Shown here in pieces: positions 8,150 through 16,175 of a stretch of DNA of 64,000 nt; the first letter of the stretch is position 1, and the number at the start of each line of letters is the position of its first letter. A program made the translations under genes and the position numbers. Below the pieces are notes generated by a model. The model was not told the DNA's origin. It was given only the letters and a program-made list of their open reading frames with translations, and ran no database searches. The stretch is from contig JBFWNT010000009.1 of NCBI GenBank assembly GCA_050250915.1, positions 77,974 to 141,973 of the forward strand. Direction: 5' to 3'. The stretch comes from Miltoncostaea sp050250915. GTDB lineage: Bacteria; Actinomycetota; Thermoleophilia; Miltoncostaeales; Miltoncostaeaceae.

Positions 8150-9384
8150 TGAGCACCTCAGCCGCGATCGACGTCGCGGCGATCAAGGCGGACTTCCCCA
8201 TCCTGGGGAGGTCCGTCCACGGTGCCCCGCTCGTCTACCTCGACTCGGCGGCCACCGCCCAGAAGCCCACCGCGGTGCTCGACGCGGTCGACGCGTACTA
8301 CCGCGAGACCAACGCCAACGTGCACCGCGGCGTGTACGAGCTGGCCGCCGAGGCCACGAACCGCTTCGAGCACGGCCGCGACGCCGTCGCGCAGCTGATC
8401 GGCGCGCCGCGCGAGGGCGTGATCCTCACCAAGAACGCCAGCGAGGCCATCAACCTGGTGGCCTGGGCGTGGGGGGTGCGGAACCTCCGACCCGGTGACC
8501 GGATCATCGTCACGGAGATGGAGCACCACTCCAACATCGTCCCCTGGCAGATCGTCGCCCAGATCACCGGGGCCGAGGTGGCCTTCGTCCCGGTCACGCC
8601 GGACGGCGAGCTGGAGATCGAGGCGCTCCGCGGGCTGTTGGACGGCCCCGTGCGGATGGTCGCCGTGACCCACTGCAGCAACGTGCTCGGGACGATCACC
8701 CCCGTCGCCGAGATCGCGCGGATGGCGCACGACGCCGGCGCCCTCTGCCTGGTCGACGGCTCGCAGGCCGTCCCCCACATGCCGGTGGACGTCCCGGCGC
8801 TCGGCGCCGACTTCTACGCGTTCACCGGCCACAAGATGCTCGGCCCCACCGGGATCGGCGTGCTCGTGGGCAAGGTGGACGTGCTCGAGTCCATGGAGCC
8901 GTTCCTCGGTGGCGGCGAGATGATCTCCGACGTCACCACCGCAGGCTCCAGCTGGGCCCAGCTGCCGTGGAAGTTCGAGGCGGGCACGCCCCCCATCGCC
9001 GAGGCCGTGGGCCTGGGCGCCGCCGCCGAGTACCTCCAGAAGGTCGGCCTCGACGCGATCCGCGCCCACGAGGTGGAGCTGACCGGCCACATGCTCGACG
9101 CGCTCGGCGAGGTGGACGGCATCACCGTCTACGGGCCGAAGGACCCGGAGACCCGCGGCGGCGCCGTCTCGTTCAGCCTGCCGGACATCCACCCGCACGA
9201 CATCGCCCAGCTCATCGACCGCGAGGGCGTCTGCGTGCGGGCCGGCCACCACTGCGCCAAGCCGCTCATGCGGGTGCTGGGCGTGGGCGCCACGGCCCGC
9301 GCGAGCACGTATCTCTACAATTCCCACGAGGACATCGACACGCTCGTGCGGGCGCTCGGCAACGCCCGCGCGATGTTCACGTAG
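8149..9384 (+). CDS. sufS: Cysteine desulfurase SufS
   Basis: 411 residues from ATG 8149. A class II (SufS-type) PLP-dependent desulfurase. The PLP lysine is in FTGHKMLGPTG, the PLP-binding His in MEHHSNIVPW, and the catalytic Cys in RAGHHCAKPLM near the C-terminus. It takes sulfur from cysteine and passes persulfide to SufU, which is the next gene. Length and motif order are canonical. Confidence 0.97.
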   Translation: MSTSAAIDVAAIKADFPILGRSVHGAPLVYLDSAATAQKPTAVLDAVDAYYRETNANVHRGVYELAAEATNRFEHGRDAVAQLIGAPREGVILTKNASEAINLVAWAWGVRNLRPGDRIIVTEMEHHSNIVPWQIVAQITGAEVAFVPVTPDGELEIEALRGLLDGPVRMVAVTHCSNVLGTITPVAEIARMAHDAGALCLVDGSQAVPHMPVDVPALGADFYAFTGHKMLGPTGIGVLVGKVDVLESMEPFLGGGEMISDVTTAGSSWAQLPWKFEAGTPPIAEAVGLGAAAEYLQKVGLDAIRAHEVELTGHMLDALGEVDGITVYGPKDPETRGGAVSFSLPDIHPHDIAQLIDREGVCVRAGHHCAKPLMRVLGVGATARASTYLYNSHEDIDTLVRALGNARAMFT

Positions 9385-9392
9385 GGAGCATT

Positions 9393-9854
9393 GTGGGCGG
9401 ACTCGACGACCTGTACCAGGAGCTGATCCTCGACCACTACCGCCGCAAGCGCGGCGAGGGGTCGCTGGACCACCCGAGCGTGGCCGTCGACCAGCACAAC
9501 CCGCTGTGCGGCGACGAGGTGCACCTCGAGCTCGGGATCGAGGACGGCGTGGTGCGCGAGGTGGCCCACACCGGCCAGGGCTGCTCCATCTCCCAGGCGT
9601 CGGTCTCGATGATGACCGAGGCCCTGCGGGGACGGACCCTGGAGGACGCGCTCGGCACCGTCGAGCACTTCCGCCTGGTCATGCACGGCGACGAGGCGGC
9701 CGACGAGGACCGCCTGGGCGACGCGATCGCCCTGGAGGGGGTCGCCCGCTACCCGGTGCGCGTCAAGTGCGCGCTGCTCGGGTGGATGGCGGCGAAGGAC
9801 GCGATCCAGACCTATCAGGGCAACGGCGCGAACGGCGGCGGCGAGGAGGCGTGA
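9393..9854 (+). CDS. sufU: Zinc-dependent sulfurtransferase SufU
   Basis: 153 residues from GTG 9393, eight bases after sufS. The three conserved cysteines are present (NPLCGDE, GQGCSISQAS, VKCALLGW), together with the Asp in CGDEV that completes the zinc site. The SufU-type insertion relative to IscU lies in the middle. SufU accepts sulfur from SufS. Start chosen from the conserved LDDLYQELILDHYR N-terminus. Its stop overlaps the sufT start (TGATG). Confidence 0.95.
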   Translation: MGGLDDLYQELILDHYRRKRGEGSLDHPSVAVDQHNPLCGDEVHLELGIEDGVVREVAHTGQGCSISQASVSMMTEALRGRTLEDALGTVEHFRLVMHGDEAADEDRLGDAIALEGVARYPVRVKCALLGWMAAKDAIQTYQGNGANGGGEEA

Positions 9855-10165
9855 TGGCAAGCGAGGACGACATCCGCACCGCGATGAAGCAGGTCGAGGA
9901 CCCCGAGCTGGGGGTCAACGTCGTGGACCTGGGGCTCCTGTACGGCGTGAACGTCGCCGATGACGGCAAGGTGGTCCTCGACATGACGCTCACCTCGATG
10001 GGCTGCCCGCTCACCGAGCAGATCCTGGGCGACGCCCGCGCCGCCCTGGAGCCGCTCGACGGGGTGACCGCCGTCGACGTCAACTGGGTGTGGGACCCGC
10101 CGTGGTCGCCGGACTCGATGACGGAGGAGGGCAAGTTCATGATGAAGGTGCTCGGCTTTGGCTGA
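9854..10165 (+). CDS. sufT: MIP18/DUF59 Fe-S assembly factor SufT
   Basis: 103 residues from ATG 9854. DUF59 features: IRTAMKQVEDPELGVNVVDLGLLYGV and the conserved Cys in MTLTSMGCPLTEQI. SufT-type proteins support cluster maturation. Coupled to sufU by TGATG and to the next gene by an 8-base overlap. No C-terminal Mrp-like ATPase domain is attached. Confidence 0.93.
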   Translation: MASEDDIRTAMKQVEDPELGVNVVDLGLLYGVNVADDGKVVLDMTLTSMGCPLTEQILGDARAALEPLDGVTAVDVNWVWDPPWSPDSMTEEGKFMMKVLGFG

Positions 10166-10613
10166 TCCCGCCGTCACCCCCGCCGCCGTCGCCGACCGGC
10201 CCCTCACGCTCGAGGAGAAGAAGGCCGCCGCCCGGGCCCGCGCACGGGCCGCCCGCCAGGCCGAGCAGGCCGGCGAGGCGTTCGTGACCATCTCCCCCGC
10301 CGCCGCCGACTACATCCGCGAGGCGGCGAAGGCGCAGGGCCGCCCCGACGGCGTGCGCCTGCGGATCCTGGCCGGGGGCTGCTCGGGCCTCGAGTACAAG
10401 CTCGACCTGCTCGAGGTGGGCGAGACCGCCGCCGCCGGCGACCGCGAGGTGGCCTCCAACGGCGTGACGATGCTGATGGACCTGAAGAGCGCCATCCACG
10501 TCACCGGCTCGACGATCGACTACGAGCACGGCCTGCTGCGGCGCGGGTTCCGGATCAACAACCCGAACGCGACGTCCACCTGCTCCTGCGGCGACTCCTT
10601 CGGAGCCGCCTAG
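10158..10613 (+). CDS. A-type Fe-S carrier (HesB/IscA/ErpA family)
   Basis: 151 residues from TTG 10158. About 40 residues of Ala/Arg-rich extension precede the A-type domain (FVTISPAAADYIREAAK). The three ligand cysteines are in LAGGCSGLEYKL and the C-terminal CSCGDSF. It would carry assembled clusters to apo-proteins. The charged N-terminal extension (LTLEEKKAAARARARAARQAEQ is close to its core) is unusual for the family. The stop lies in CTAG, which also encodes the stop of the convergent SGNH gene. Last gene of the suf operon. Confidence 0.93.
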   Translation: MADPAVTPAAVADRPLTLEEKKAAARARARAARQAEQAGEAFVTISPAAADYIREAAKAQGRPDGVRLRILAGGCSGLEYKLDLLEVGETAAAGDREVASNGVTMLMDLKSAIHVTGSTIDYEHGLLRRGFRINNPNATSTCSCGDSFGAA

Positions 10614-11170
10614 CCCGACCGGACCGCCCGGGCGATCGTCCTGGCGTAGATCCGCGCCCCCTTGGGCGTCGTGTGGGTGCCGTCGACCAGGATGCCGCGT
10701 CCGCCCGATGCCGCGTGCCAGTCGGCGATGACCGCGTTCCTGTGATGCCGCGCGGCGTAGCGGAGCGCGTCGTTCACGGAGTCCTGCCACGCGGCCCGCA
10801 CGCGCACCGTCACCAGCACCACCTTCGGGCGCCCGGACAGGTCGCGCATCAGCCGCTCGAAGGGGCGGAACGGGATGTAGCCGTTGTCGCCCAGGTGGAT
10901 CACCACGATCGCGTTCCGCGGCGCGGTACGCAGGCGCCCCCGGAGCACCGCCGCCCCCTCGGTGAACTGGCGCGACACGGCGGCGTCGATCACGGCGCCG
11001 GGGCTGAGGGCCTTCCGCAGCTGGGGGGACGCCCCGAGCATCACCGAGTCGCCGACCGCCACCACGGGACCGCCCGACGCCGCGCGGGCGGGCGGGGACG
11101 CCGCGGCGACGACGACCGCGATCACGGCGGCGGCCAGGACGGCCGGCAGGGCGCGGCGGAGCCGGCTCAT
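10610..11170 (-). CDS. Secreted SGNH-type hydrolase/acyltransferase-like protein
   Basis: 186 residues with a signal peptide or membrane anchor (residues about 8-32). SGNH blocks: VVAVGDSVMLGAS with the nucleophile Ser, HLGDNGYIPFRPF with the Asn block, and LVDGTHTTPKGA with the Asp-x-x-His pair. It resembles the extracytoplasmic SGNH domain found at the end of OatA-like acyltransferases, here standing alone. Substrate unknown; wall or glycan acyl groups are plausible. Its ATG overlaps the stop of the upstream alpha/beta hydrolase (ATGA), so the two are coupled. Confidence 0.75.
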   Translation of the reverse strand: MSRLRRALPAVLAAAVIAVVVAAASPPARAASGGPVVAVGDSVMLGASPQLRKALSPGAVIDAAVSRQFTEGAAVLRGRLRTAPRNAIVVIHLGDNGYIPFRPFERLMRDLSGRPKVVLVTVRVRAAWQDSVNDALRYAARHHRNAVIADWHAASGGRGILVDGTHTTPKGARIYARTIARAVRSG

Positions 11171-11901
11171 GGGCGCTCCCCGGGGGCGTCGCCGGCCAGG
11201 AAGTCGCGGAGGGCGGCGTTCACCTGGGCGGGCCGGTCGAGCATCGGGACGTGGCCGGCGCCCGGGATCACCACCACGCGCGCTCGGGGGAGGGTCTGCG
11301 CCAGCCAGCCGGCGCCGCCCACCGGCACGATCGCGTCGCGCGACCCCCACACGACCATGGTCGGCACCGGCGGCTCGCCGCCGAGCCCGGCGTCGCCGTC
11401 CAGCGCCAGGATCTCCCCTGCCGCCCGGAGCAGCGCCATCGGCGATTTTGTTGCGAAATCACTCATGAGCGTCAGTGCACCGGCGGGCGGCAGCCGCAGC
11501 AGGGTGCGGATGACGGGGAGCACGTTGCCGACCATACGCGGCGACGCCGTCCGCACGGGCGGGGCCACCAGAACGAGCCGCCGCACCAGGTGCGGCTCGG
11601 CCGCCGCGACCGCCATGCACACCAGCGCGCCGAACGAGTGCCCCACCAGGTCGGCCCGATCGTGGCCCAGGTGCTCCAGCAGGCCGCCCAGGACCGGCGC
11701 GGCGTCGCGCAGCGCGAAGCGCCGCCCGCCGGGGCCGTAGCCGAACCCCGGCAACTCGGGCACGATCACGCGGTGATCCCGCGAAAGCTCCGCCTGCGCC
11801 GACCGCCACCATCGCGCGGATCCTCCCAGCCCGTGGACCAGCACCACCGGCCGGCCGTGGCCCGACGCCTCGTAGCGGACCGCGTGGCCGGCGAGGGCCA
11901 C
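11167..11901 (-). CDS. Alpha/beta hydrolase
   Basis: 244 residues from GTG 11901. Oxyanion block VVLVHGLGGSARWW, nucleophile elbow LVGHSFGALV, an acidic residue in WGSRDAIVPV and a C-terminal His in PGAGHVPML complete the triad. Similar in size to esterase/haloperoxidase-like enzymes. Its start region overlaps the start region of a divergent second alpha/beta hydrolase by 18 bp. Substrate unknown. Confidence 0.82.
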   Translation of the reverse strand: MALAGHAVRYEASGHGRPVVLVHGLGGSARWWRSAQAELSRDHRVIVPELPGFGYGPGGRRFALRDAAPVLGGLLEHLGHDRADLVGHSFGALVCMAVAAAEPHLVRRLVLVAPPVRTASPRMVGNVLPVIRTLLRLPPAGALTLMSDFATKSPMALLRAAGEILALDGDAGLGGEPPVPTMVVWGSRDAIVPVGGAGWLAQTLPRARVVVIPGAGHVPMLDRPAQVNAALRDFLAGDAPGERP

Positions 11902-12681
11902 CCGCGCGCCGTCAGCGCCTGGACGCCCGCCACCGACGGGGTCTGGCTCCACGTGCGACTGCTGCGGCCCCCCGGCCGCTCCGAGGGGCCCGTCGTGATG
12001 CTGCACGGGCTCGGCGTCTCCGCCGCCAGCCTGGGCCCGCTGGCCGAGCGGCTCGCCGAGCGCCACGCCGTGGCGGTGGTCGACCTGCCGGGCTTCGGAA
12101 GGACGTCCGCCGGGCGCGTCTGGACCACCGCCGAGGTGGCCGAGGCCGTGGCGACCGCGATCGAGCGCCGGTCCTTCCGCGGCGTCACGCTGGTGGGGCA
12201 CTCCTGGGGCTGCCACGTCGCCGCGATGCTGGCCGCCGCCCACCCGGAGCTGGTGTCGCGGCTCGTGCTGCTCAGCCCGGGGTTCGACGGCGGGCGCGGC
12301 GGCCCGATGGGCCTGGTGCTGCGGCTCGCCGCCGACGCGCCCATGGAGCGGCCGTCCCTGATCGGCGGGGCGATGATCGACTACCTGCACGCCGGTCCCC
12401 GCCGGGTCATCGGAACCCTCCTCGAGGCGTCCTCGCTTCGTCTCCAGGACATCGTGGCGCAGATCGACGCGCCGCTCATGATCGTCCGGGGATCCCGCGA
12501 CCCGCTCGCCACGTCGGCGTGGGCCGCCGCCCTGGCGTCGCAGGCGCGCACCCCGGCCACGGTCGCCGTGATCCCGCGCGCCGCCCACGGGCTGGGCCAT
12601 GACGCCCCCCGGGCCGTCGCCGCGGCGATCGAGGCGTTCGTCACCCCTTCCCGCGCTCCGGGCGCGTCGAGAAGCGGCTGA
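11884..12681 (+). CDS. Alpha/beta hydrolase
   Basis: 265 residues from GTG 11884, the last start codon before the fold. Motifs: VVMLHGLGVSAASL, nucleophile LVGHSWGCHV, Asp in RGSRDPLAT, and His in PRAAHGLGHDAPRA. It is a divergent neighbour of another hydrolase of the same fold, so the pair may act on related substrates. The 3' end overlaps the convergent K+ channel gene by 41 bp. A later GTG near 11951 would remove the first strand, so GTG 11884 is preferred. Confidence 0.8.
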   Translation: MAGEGHPRAVSAWTPATDGVWLHVRLLRPPGRSEGPVVMLHGLGVSAASLGPLAERLAERHAVAVVDLPGFGRTSAGRVWTTAEVAEAVATAIERRSFRGVTLVGHSWGCHVAAMLAAAHPELVSRLVLLSPGFDGGRGGPMGLVLRLAADAPMERPSLIGGAMIDYLHAGPRRVIGTLLEASSLRLQDIVAQIDAPLMIVRGSRDPLATSAWAAALASQARTPATVAVIPRAAHGLGHDAPRAVAAAIEAFVTPSRAPGASRSG

Positions 12682-13381
12682 CGAGCGCCGCCACCAGGAT
12701 CACCAGGAAGATCTGCCCCGTGGCGGCCTCGGATGTCGCCAGCAGCCCGCCCAGGTCGGTCTTGGCTGTCAGATCGCCGTAGCCGAGCGTGGTGATGCTC
12801 GTGAGGCTGAAGTACATGAACCTGGTGGTCGCCGCCGGCTGCCCGAAGAAATCGGCCGACTGGGCGACGTCCGCCGTCAGGAAGCCGAACGTGAACGTCA
12901 CGGCGATCATCAGGTAGGCCGAGATCGCCCCCATCAGGGTCCCCACCCCGACGTGCTCGTGGCGCAGCACCCGGCGCACCACCATCACGGGGACGCACAC
13001 GGCCAGGGCCACCCAGATGGGCGAGGGCCCCACCGGCTCGCTGCCGTTGATGGGGGCGTCGGTCACGAGATCGCCGATCAGCAGGCCCACGGCCAGCAGC
13101 ACGCCGAGGATCGAGATCCCCAGGATCACGCGGAACCAGCGCCGCCGCACGCCCGACGCGCGAGCGCCGAGCACCAGCATCAGCCCGACGGCGACGCTCA
13201 CGACCACCCGGCCGGCGTCGGCCTGCCGGGGGGCCTCCTCCGGGCGCAGGTCCACCAGGGAGAGCACCACCACCGTCGCGACGGTGGTGATCAGCAGCAG
13301 CCCGAAACGGTCCGCCCCCGGCGGGTCGTCGTCGAAGAGCCCGGCGTCGATGCGCCGGAGGAGGTCTCCGCGGCCCGGCAT
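12641..13381 (-). CDS. Potassium channel pore-domain protein
   Basis: 246 residues with hydrophobic segments at about 26-43, 57-73, 83-103, 121-136, 146-168 and 222-234. The K+ selectivity filter TTLGYGD (197-203) lies between the last two, preceded by a pore helix (FMYFSLTSI). This is an Ion_trans_2-type channel with four extra N-terminal helices and no cytosolic RCK domain. The fourth segment lacks regular arginines, so voltage gating is not indicated. Confidence 0.88.
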   Translation of the reverse strand: MPGRGDLLRRIDAGLFDDDPPGADRFGLLLITTVATVVVLSLVDLRPEEAPRQADAGRVVVSVAVGLMLVLGARASGVRRRWFRVILGISILGVLLAVGLLIGDLVTDAPINGSEPVGPSPIWVALAVCVPVMVVRRVLRHEHVGVGTLMGAISAYLMIAVTFTFGFLTADVAQSADFFGQPAATTRFMYFSLTSITTLGYGDLTAKTDLGGLLATSEAATGQIFLVILVAALVSRFSTRPERGKG

Positions 13382-13438
13382 CCGGAGCGGTGTTCGGCGC
13401 CGGGTCCCCCGCTCCTGGGGCGCGGAGCGCCCCCGGGG

Positions 13439-14785
13439 TCACGTGACCGGCACCGCCAGGCCGTCGCCCTCGTCGCTGGGCGCGTCCTGCTCCGGCACCT
13501 GGTCGATGAGCACCGCGCCGACGGCCGGGACCGGCGACGTGGACACCACGGCCTGGGCGAACGACTTCGACACGTTGGTGCCGCGCTCCCACGCCAGCAG
13601 GTACGGGTAGGGGTCGACGCTGTCGCCGTCGCCGGGGTGGATCTCGAAGTGCAGGTGCGGCGGGGTGGTGATGGCCTGCCCGGTGTTGCCAACGAACGCG
13701 ATCACCTGGCCGGTGTGGACGCGCGCGCCCTCCAGGGCCTCCGGCGCGTACGCCGAGAGGTGCGCGTAGTAGAAGCTGTTGCCGCGGTCGTCGGTGAGCC
13801 AGAGGCGGTTGCCGCCGAGGGTGTTGATCCCGACCCGCGAGAGCGTGCCGTCGGCGACGGCCACGACCGGGGTGCCGCGGTCGGCGAACAGGTCGTTTCC
13901 GTGGTGCCAGCCGGTGCCCGCCCGGGGGGCGCCGTAGTCGTCGGTGAACGACGCGCCGCCCGCCACCGGGAACACGTAGCCGGCGTTCGCCGGGATCGCC
14001 ACGGGCGGCGCCTGCCGCCGCGGCAGCCCCAGCGCCGGCGCCGTCTGCAGCGGCGGCGCGGTCACGGGCGCCCCGTCCGTCTCGGTCCCCCCCGGCGCCG
14101 TGGTGGTGCCCGGCGCCGTGGACGTGGCGGCCGGGGGCTCCGTGACGGCGGGGGCGCCCTCCGCCGTCTGCAGCTCCACGTGGCCCAGCACGAACGGCTG
14201 GCCGATGAGTGCCGCGGCCGCCGGGTCGTTGACCTCCACCCGCAGGGCGTTGGCCTGGACGCCGCCCGCGCCGTCCGGGGCCTCCTCCAGGAACACGAGC
14301 GCGCCGATGCCCGGCACCTCCACCCGGCTCCCCCGGCCGGCCGCCACGGGCGCCCCGTCCACCGTGAGCCCGCTCACGGAGCCGTCGGCGATGCCCGCCG
14401 AGCCGCCGGAGGGCCCGTCGGACGCCCGGACGGTCATCCGGACGGCGTCGATGCGGACGCGGCCGTCGAGGAGGGCCACCCCCGTGACCGCGACGGTGCC
14501 CTCGGCCTGCCCGGCGCGCCCGTCGGTGGTCGCGCCGAGGCGCAGGTCCACGCGCGCGACGGAGCCCCCGCCGGCCGGCCGCAGGCCCCCCACGCCGCCG
14601 CTGCGCTCCTCCGGCCCGCCCGACACGGCCGACAGGGCCCCCTGGGTGCCCCCCGGCAGCAGGGCGGCGTACCCGACGGCCCGCCCCGAGGCGGTCCCCG
14701 GGTCGGCAGCCGTCGCTACGGAGGCGAGGGCGAGCGCCCCCAGGAGCAGCGCGACGAGCACGCGGACCGGCTTCACGACGGGCAT
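13439..14785 (-). CDS. Secreted M23 (LytM) peptidase with Thr/Pro-rich linker
   Basis: 448 residues from ATG 14785 with a signal peptide. A long N-terminal region of unknown fold is followed by a Pro/Thr-rich linker (about 215-250) and a C-terminal M23 domain. Zinc ligands: His and Asp in WHHGNDLF and the HLHFEIH motif. It would act on peptidoglycan cross-links outside the membrane. Divergent from an NlpC/P60 gene, so the two wall hydrolases share a 166-bp control region. Confidence 0.88.
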   Translation of the reverse strand: MPVVKPVRVLVALLLGALALASVATAADPGTASGRAVGYAALLPGGTQGALSAVSGGPEERSGGVGGLRPAGGGSVARVDLRLGATTDGRAGQAEGTVAVTGVALLDGRVRIDAVRMTVRASDGPSGGSAGIADGSVSGLTVDGAPVAAGRGSRVEVPGIGALVFLEEAPDGAGGVQANALRVEVNDPAAAALIGQPFVLGHVELQTAEGAPAVTEPPAATSTAPGTTTAPGGTETDGAPVTAPPLQTAPALGLPRRQAPPVAIPANAGYVFPVAGGASFTDDYGAPRAGTGWHHGNDLFADRGTPVVAVADGTLSRVGINTLGGNRLWLTDDRGNSFYYAHLSAYAPEALEGARVHTGQVIAFVGNTGQAITTPPHLHFEIHPGDGDSVDPYPYLLAWERGTNVSKSFAQAVVSTSPVPAVGAVLIDQVPEQDAPSDEGDGLAVPVT

Positions 14786-14860
14786 TCTGGCCCTCCGCGC
14801 GGACGGCGGCAAACGCGTGCGGGCATGTTTCCCGATGTAAGAACTGCCACCCCCTGACGT

Positions 14861-14889
14861 TTGTGTCCGGCCGAACAGCCGTGTAGCGT
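14861..14889 (+). promoter_or_regulatory. Sigma70-type promoter of the NlpC/P60 gene
   Basis: TTGTGT at 14861-14866, a 17-bp spacer, and TAGCGT at 14884-14889 with an extended TG just before it. Transcription would begin near 14896, leaving a leader of about 56 bases before the CTG start at 14952. Seen by eye; not tested. Confidence 0.5.
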
Positions 14890-14951
14890 GGCCCGGTCGC
14901 TCGGGACCGCCCATCCCGATCCGCCCTGTCAACGCGCAGGAGACTCGCTTT

Positions 14952-16112
14952 CTGAGACGCCCGCGTCACCTCACTGCCATCGGTTCCTCCGTGGTCGCCG
15001 TGCTCGCCCTGCTGGCGTTCGGCGCGGCCATCGCCACCACGGAACCCGCGGCGATCGAGGCGAAGCGCGCGGAGGTCTCCCGCATCCAGGCCGAGCTCGA
15101 CTCGATCAACGGGCAGGTCGAGCAGGCGGCTGAGGCCTACAACGGTGCGCGGTACGAGCTGGGTCAGGTCACCGACCGGATCGACGCCAACCAGCGCCAG
15201 TCCGTGCAGACCCAGAAGGACCTGGTGGCGTCGCGCAAGGTGCTCTCGCAGCGGCTGCGCGCCCTCTACGCGTCCCCCGACCCGAGCCTCATCGAGGTGC
15301 TCATCGACAGCGGCAGCATCACCGCCGCCGCCGACCAGATGCAGCTCCTCGACCGCATCGGCCAGCAGGACGCCCAGGTGGTCGGCGGGCTCCGCACCCA
15401 GAAGGCCCGCCTGGCCGAGCTGAAGGTCCAACTCGAGAAGGACCGCGCCACCGCCGCCGCGGCCGTCCAGGCCCGCGAGCGCGAGAAGGCCCGCGTCGAG
15501 TCGCTCCTGTCGCAGCGCCAGCAGGTGCTCGACGGCGCCAGCGCCGAGCTGCGGCAGATGATCGAGGCCGAGAAGGAGCGCGAGCGCCAGGAGGCCGCGG
15601 CCCAGGCCCGGCTCGCCGAGCAGCGCGCGGCCTCCGCGGCCGCCGCCTCCGCGTCCGCCACCCCGGCCGCCACCGCCACGCCGGCCGCGTCGTCCGGTGG
15701 CGACACGTCGGCCGGCAGCGGCTCCGCGAGCGGCTCGGCCCCCAGCAGCACCCCGCTGCCCAGCGGCTCCGGCAACGCCGCCGCCGCCAGCGTGGCGATG
15801 CAGTACCTGGGCGTCCCGTACGTCTGGGGCGGCGCCTCGCCGTCCGGCTTCGACTGCAGCGGCCTGGCGTCCTACGCCTACGCGCAGATCGGCAAGAGCG
15901 TCCCGCACTACACCGGGGCCGCCTGGGCGGCGTTCCCCAAGGTCCCGTCCGATCAGCTCGAGCCCGGCGACCTCGTCTTCTTCAACGGGCTCGGCCACAT
16001 GGGCATCTACATCGGCGGCGGCCAATACGTGCACGCGCCGCACACCGGCGACGTCGTCAAGGTCTCCAGCCTCGGCGACCGGTCCGACTACGTGGGGGCC
16101 GTCCGCCCGTAG
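14952..16112 (+). CDS. Secreted NlpC/P60 endopeptidase with coiled-coil domain
   Basis: 386 residues if started at CTG 14952. The first standard start, GTG 14991, would remove the basic part of the signal peptide (RRPRHLTAIGSS). AGGAG at 14938-14942 is 9 bp from the CTG, an ideal spacing. After the signal comes a long RipA/PcsB-like coiled coil, then an Ala/Ser/Thr-rich linker, then the NlpC/P60 domain with catalytic Cys302 in FDCSGLASYAY and His in HMGIYIGGGQYVHAP. It would cleave peptidoglycan stem peptides during growth or division. Confidence 0.9.
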   Translation: MRRPRHLTAIGSSVVAVLALLAFGAAIATTEPAAIEAKRAEVSRIQAELDSINGQVEQAAEAYNGARYELGQVTDRIDANQRQSVQTQKDLVASRKVLSQRLRALYASPDPSLIEVLIDSGSITAAADQMQLLDRIGQQDAQVVGGLRTQKARLAELKVQLEKDRATAAAAVQAREREKARVESLLSQRQQVLDGASAELRQMIEAEKERERQEAAAQARLAEQRAASAAAASASATPAATATPAASSGGDTSAGSGSASGSAPSSTPLPSGSGNAAAASVAMQYLGVPYVWGGASPSGFDCSGLASYAYAQIGKSVPHYTGAAWAAFPKVPSDQLEPGDLVFFNGLGHMGIYIGGGQYVHAPHTGDVVKVSSLGDRSDYVGAVRP

Positions 16113-16175
16113 TCCCCCCGCGGTGCCGCCCACGCGGCCCCGCGCGGAATCTCAAGCGGAACCGCCCCCGAACCG

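Noticed and set aside
14786..14951. A ydaO (c-di-AMP) riboswitch before the NlpC/P60 gene, as known in other actinobacteria
   Set aside because: The predicted leader is only about 56 bases, and I could not find the conserved riboswitch segments.
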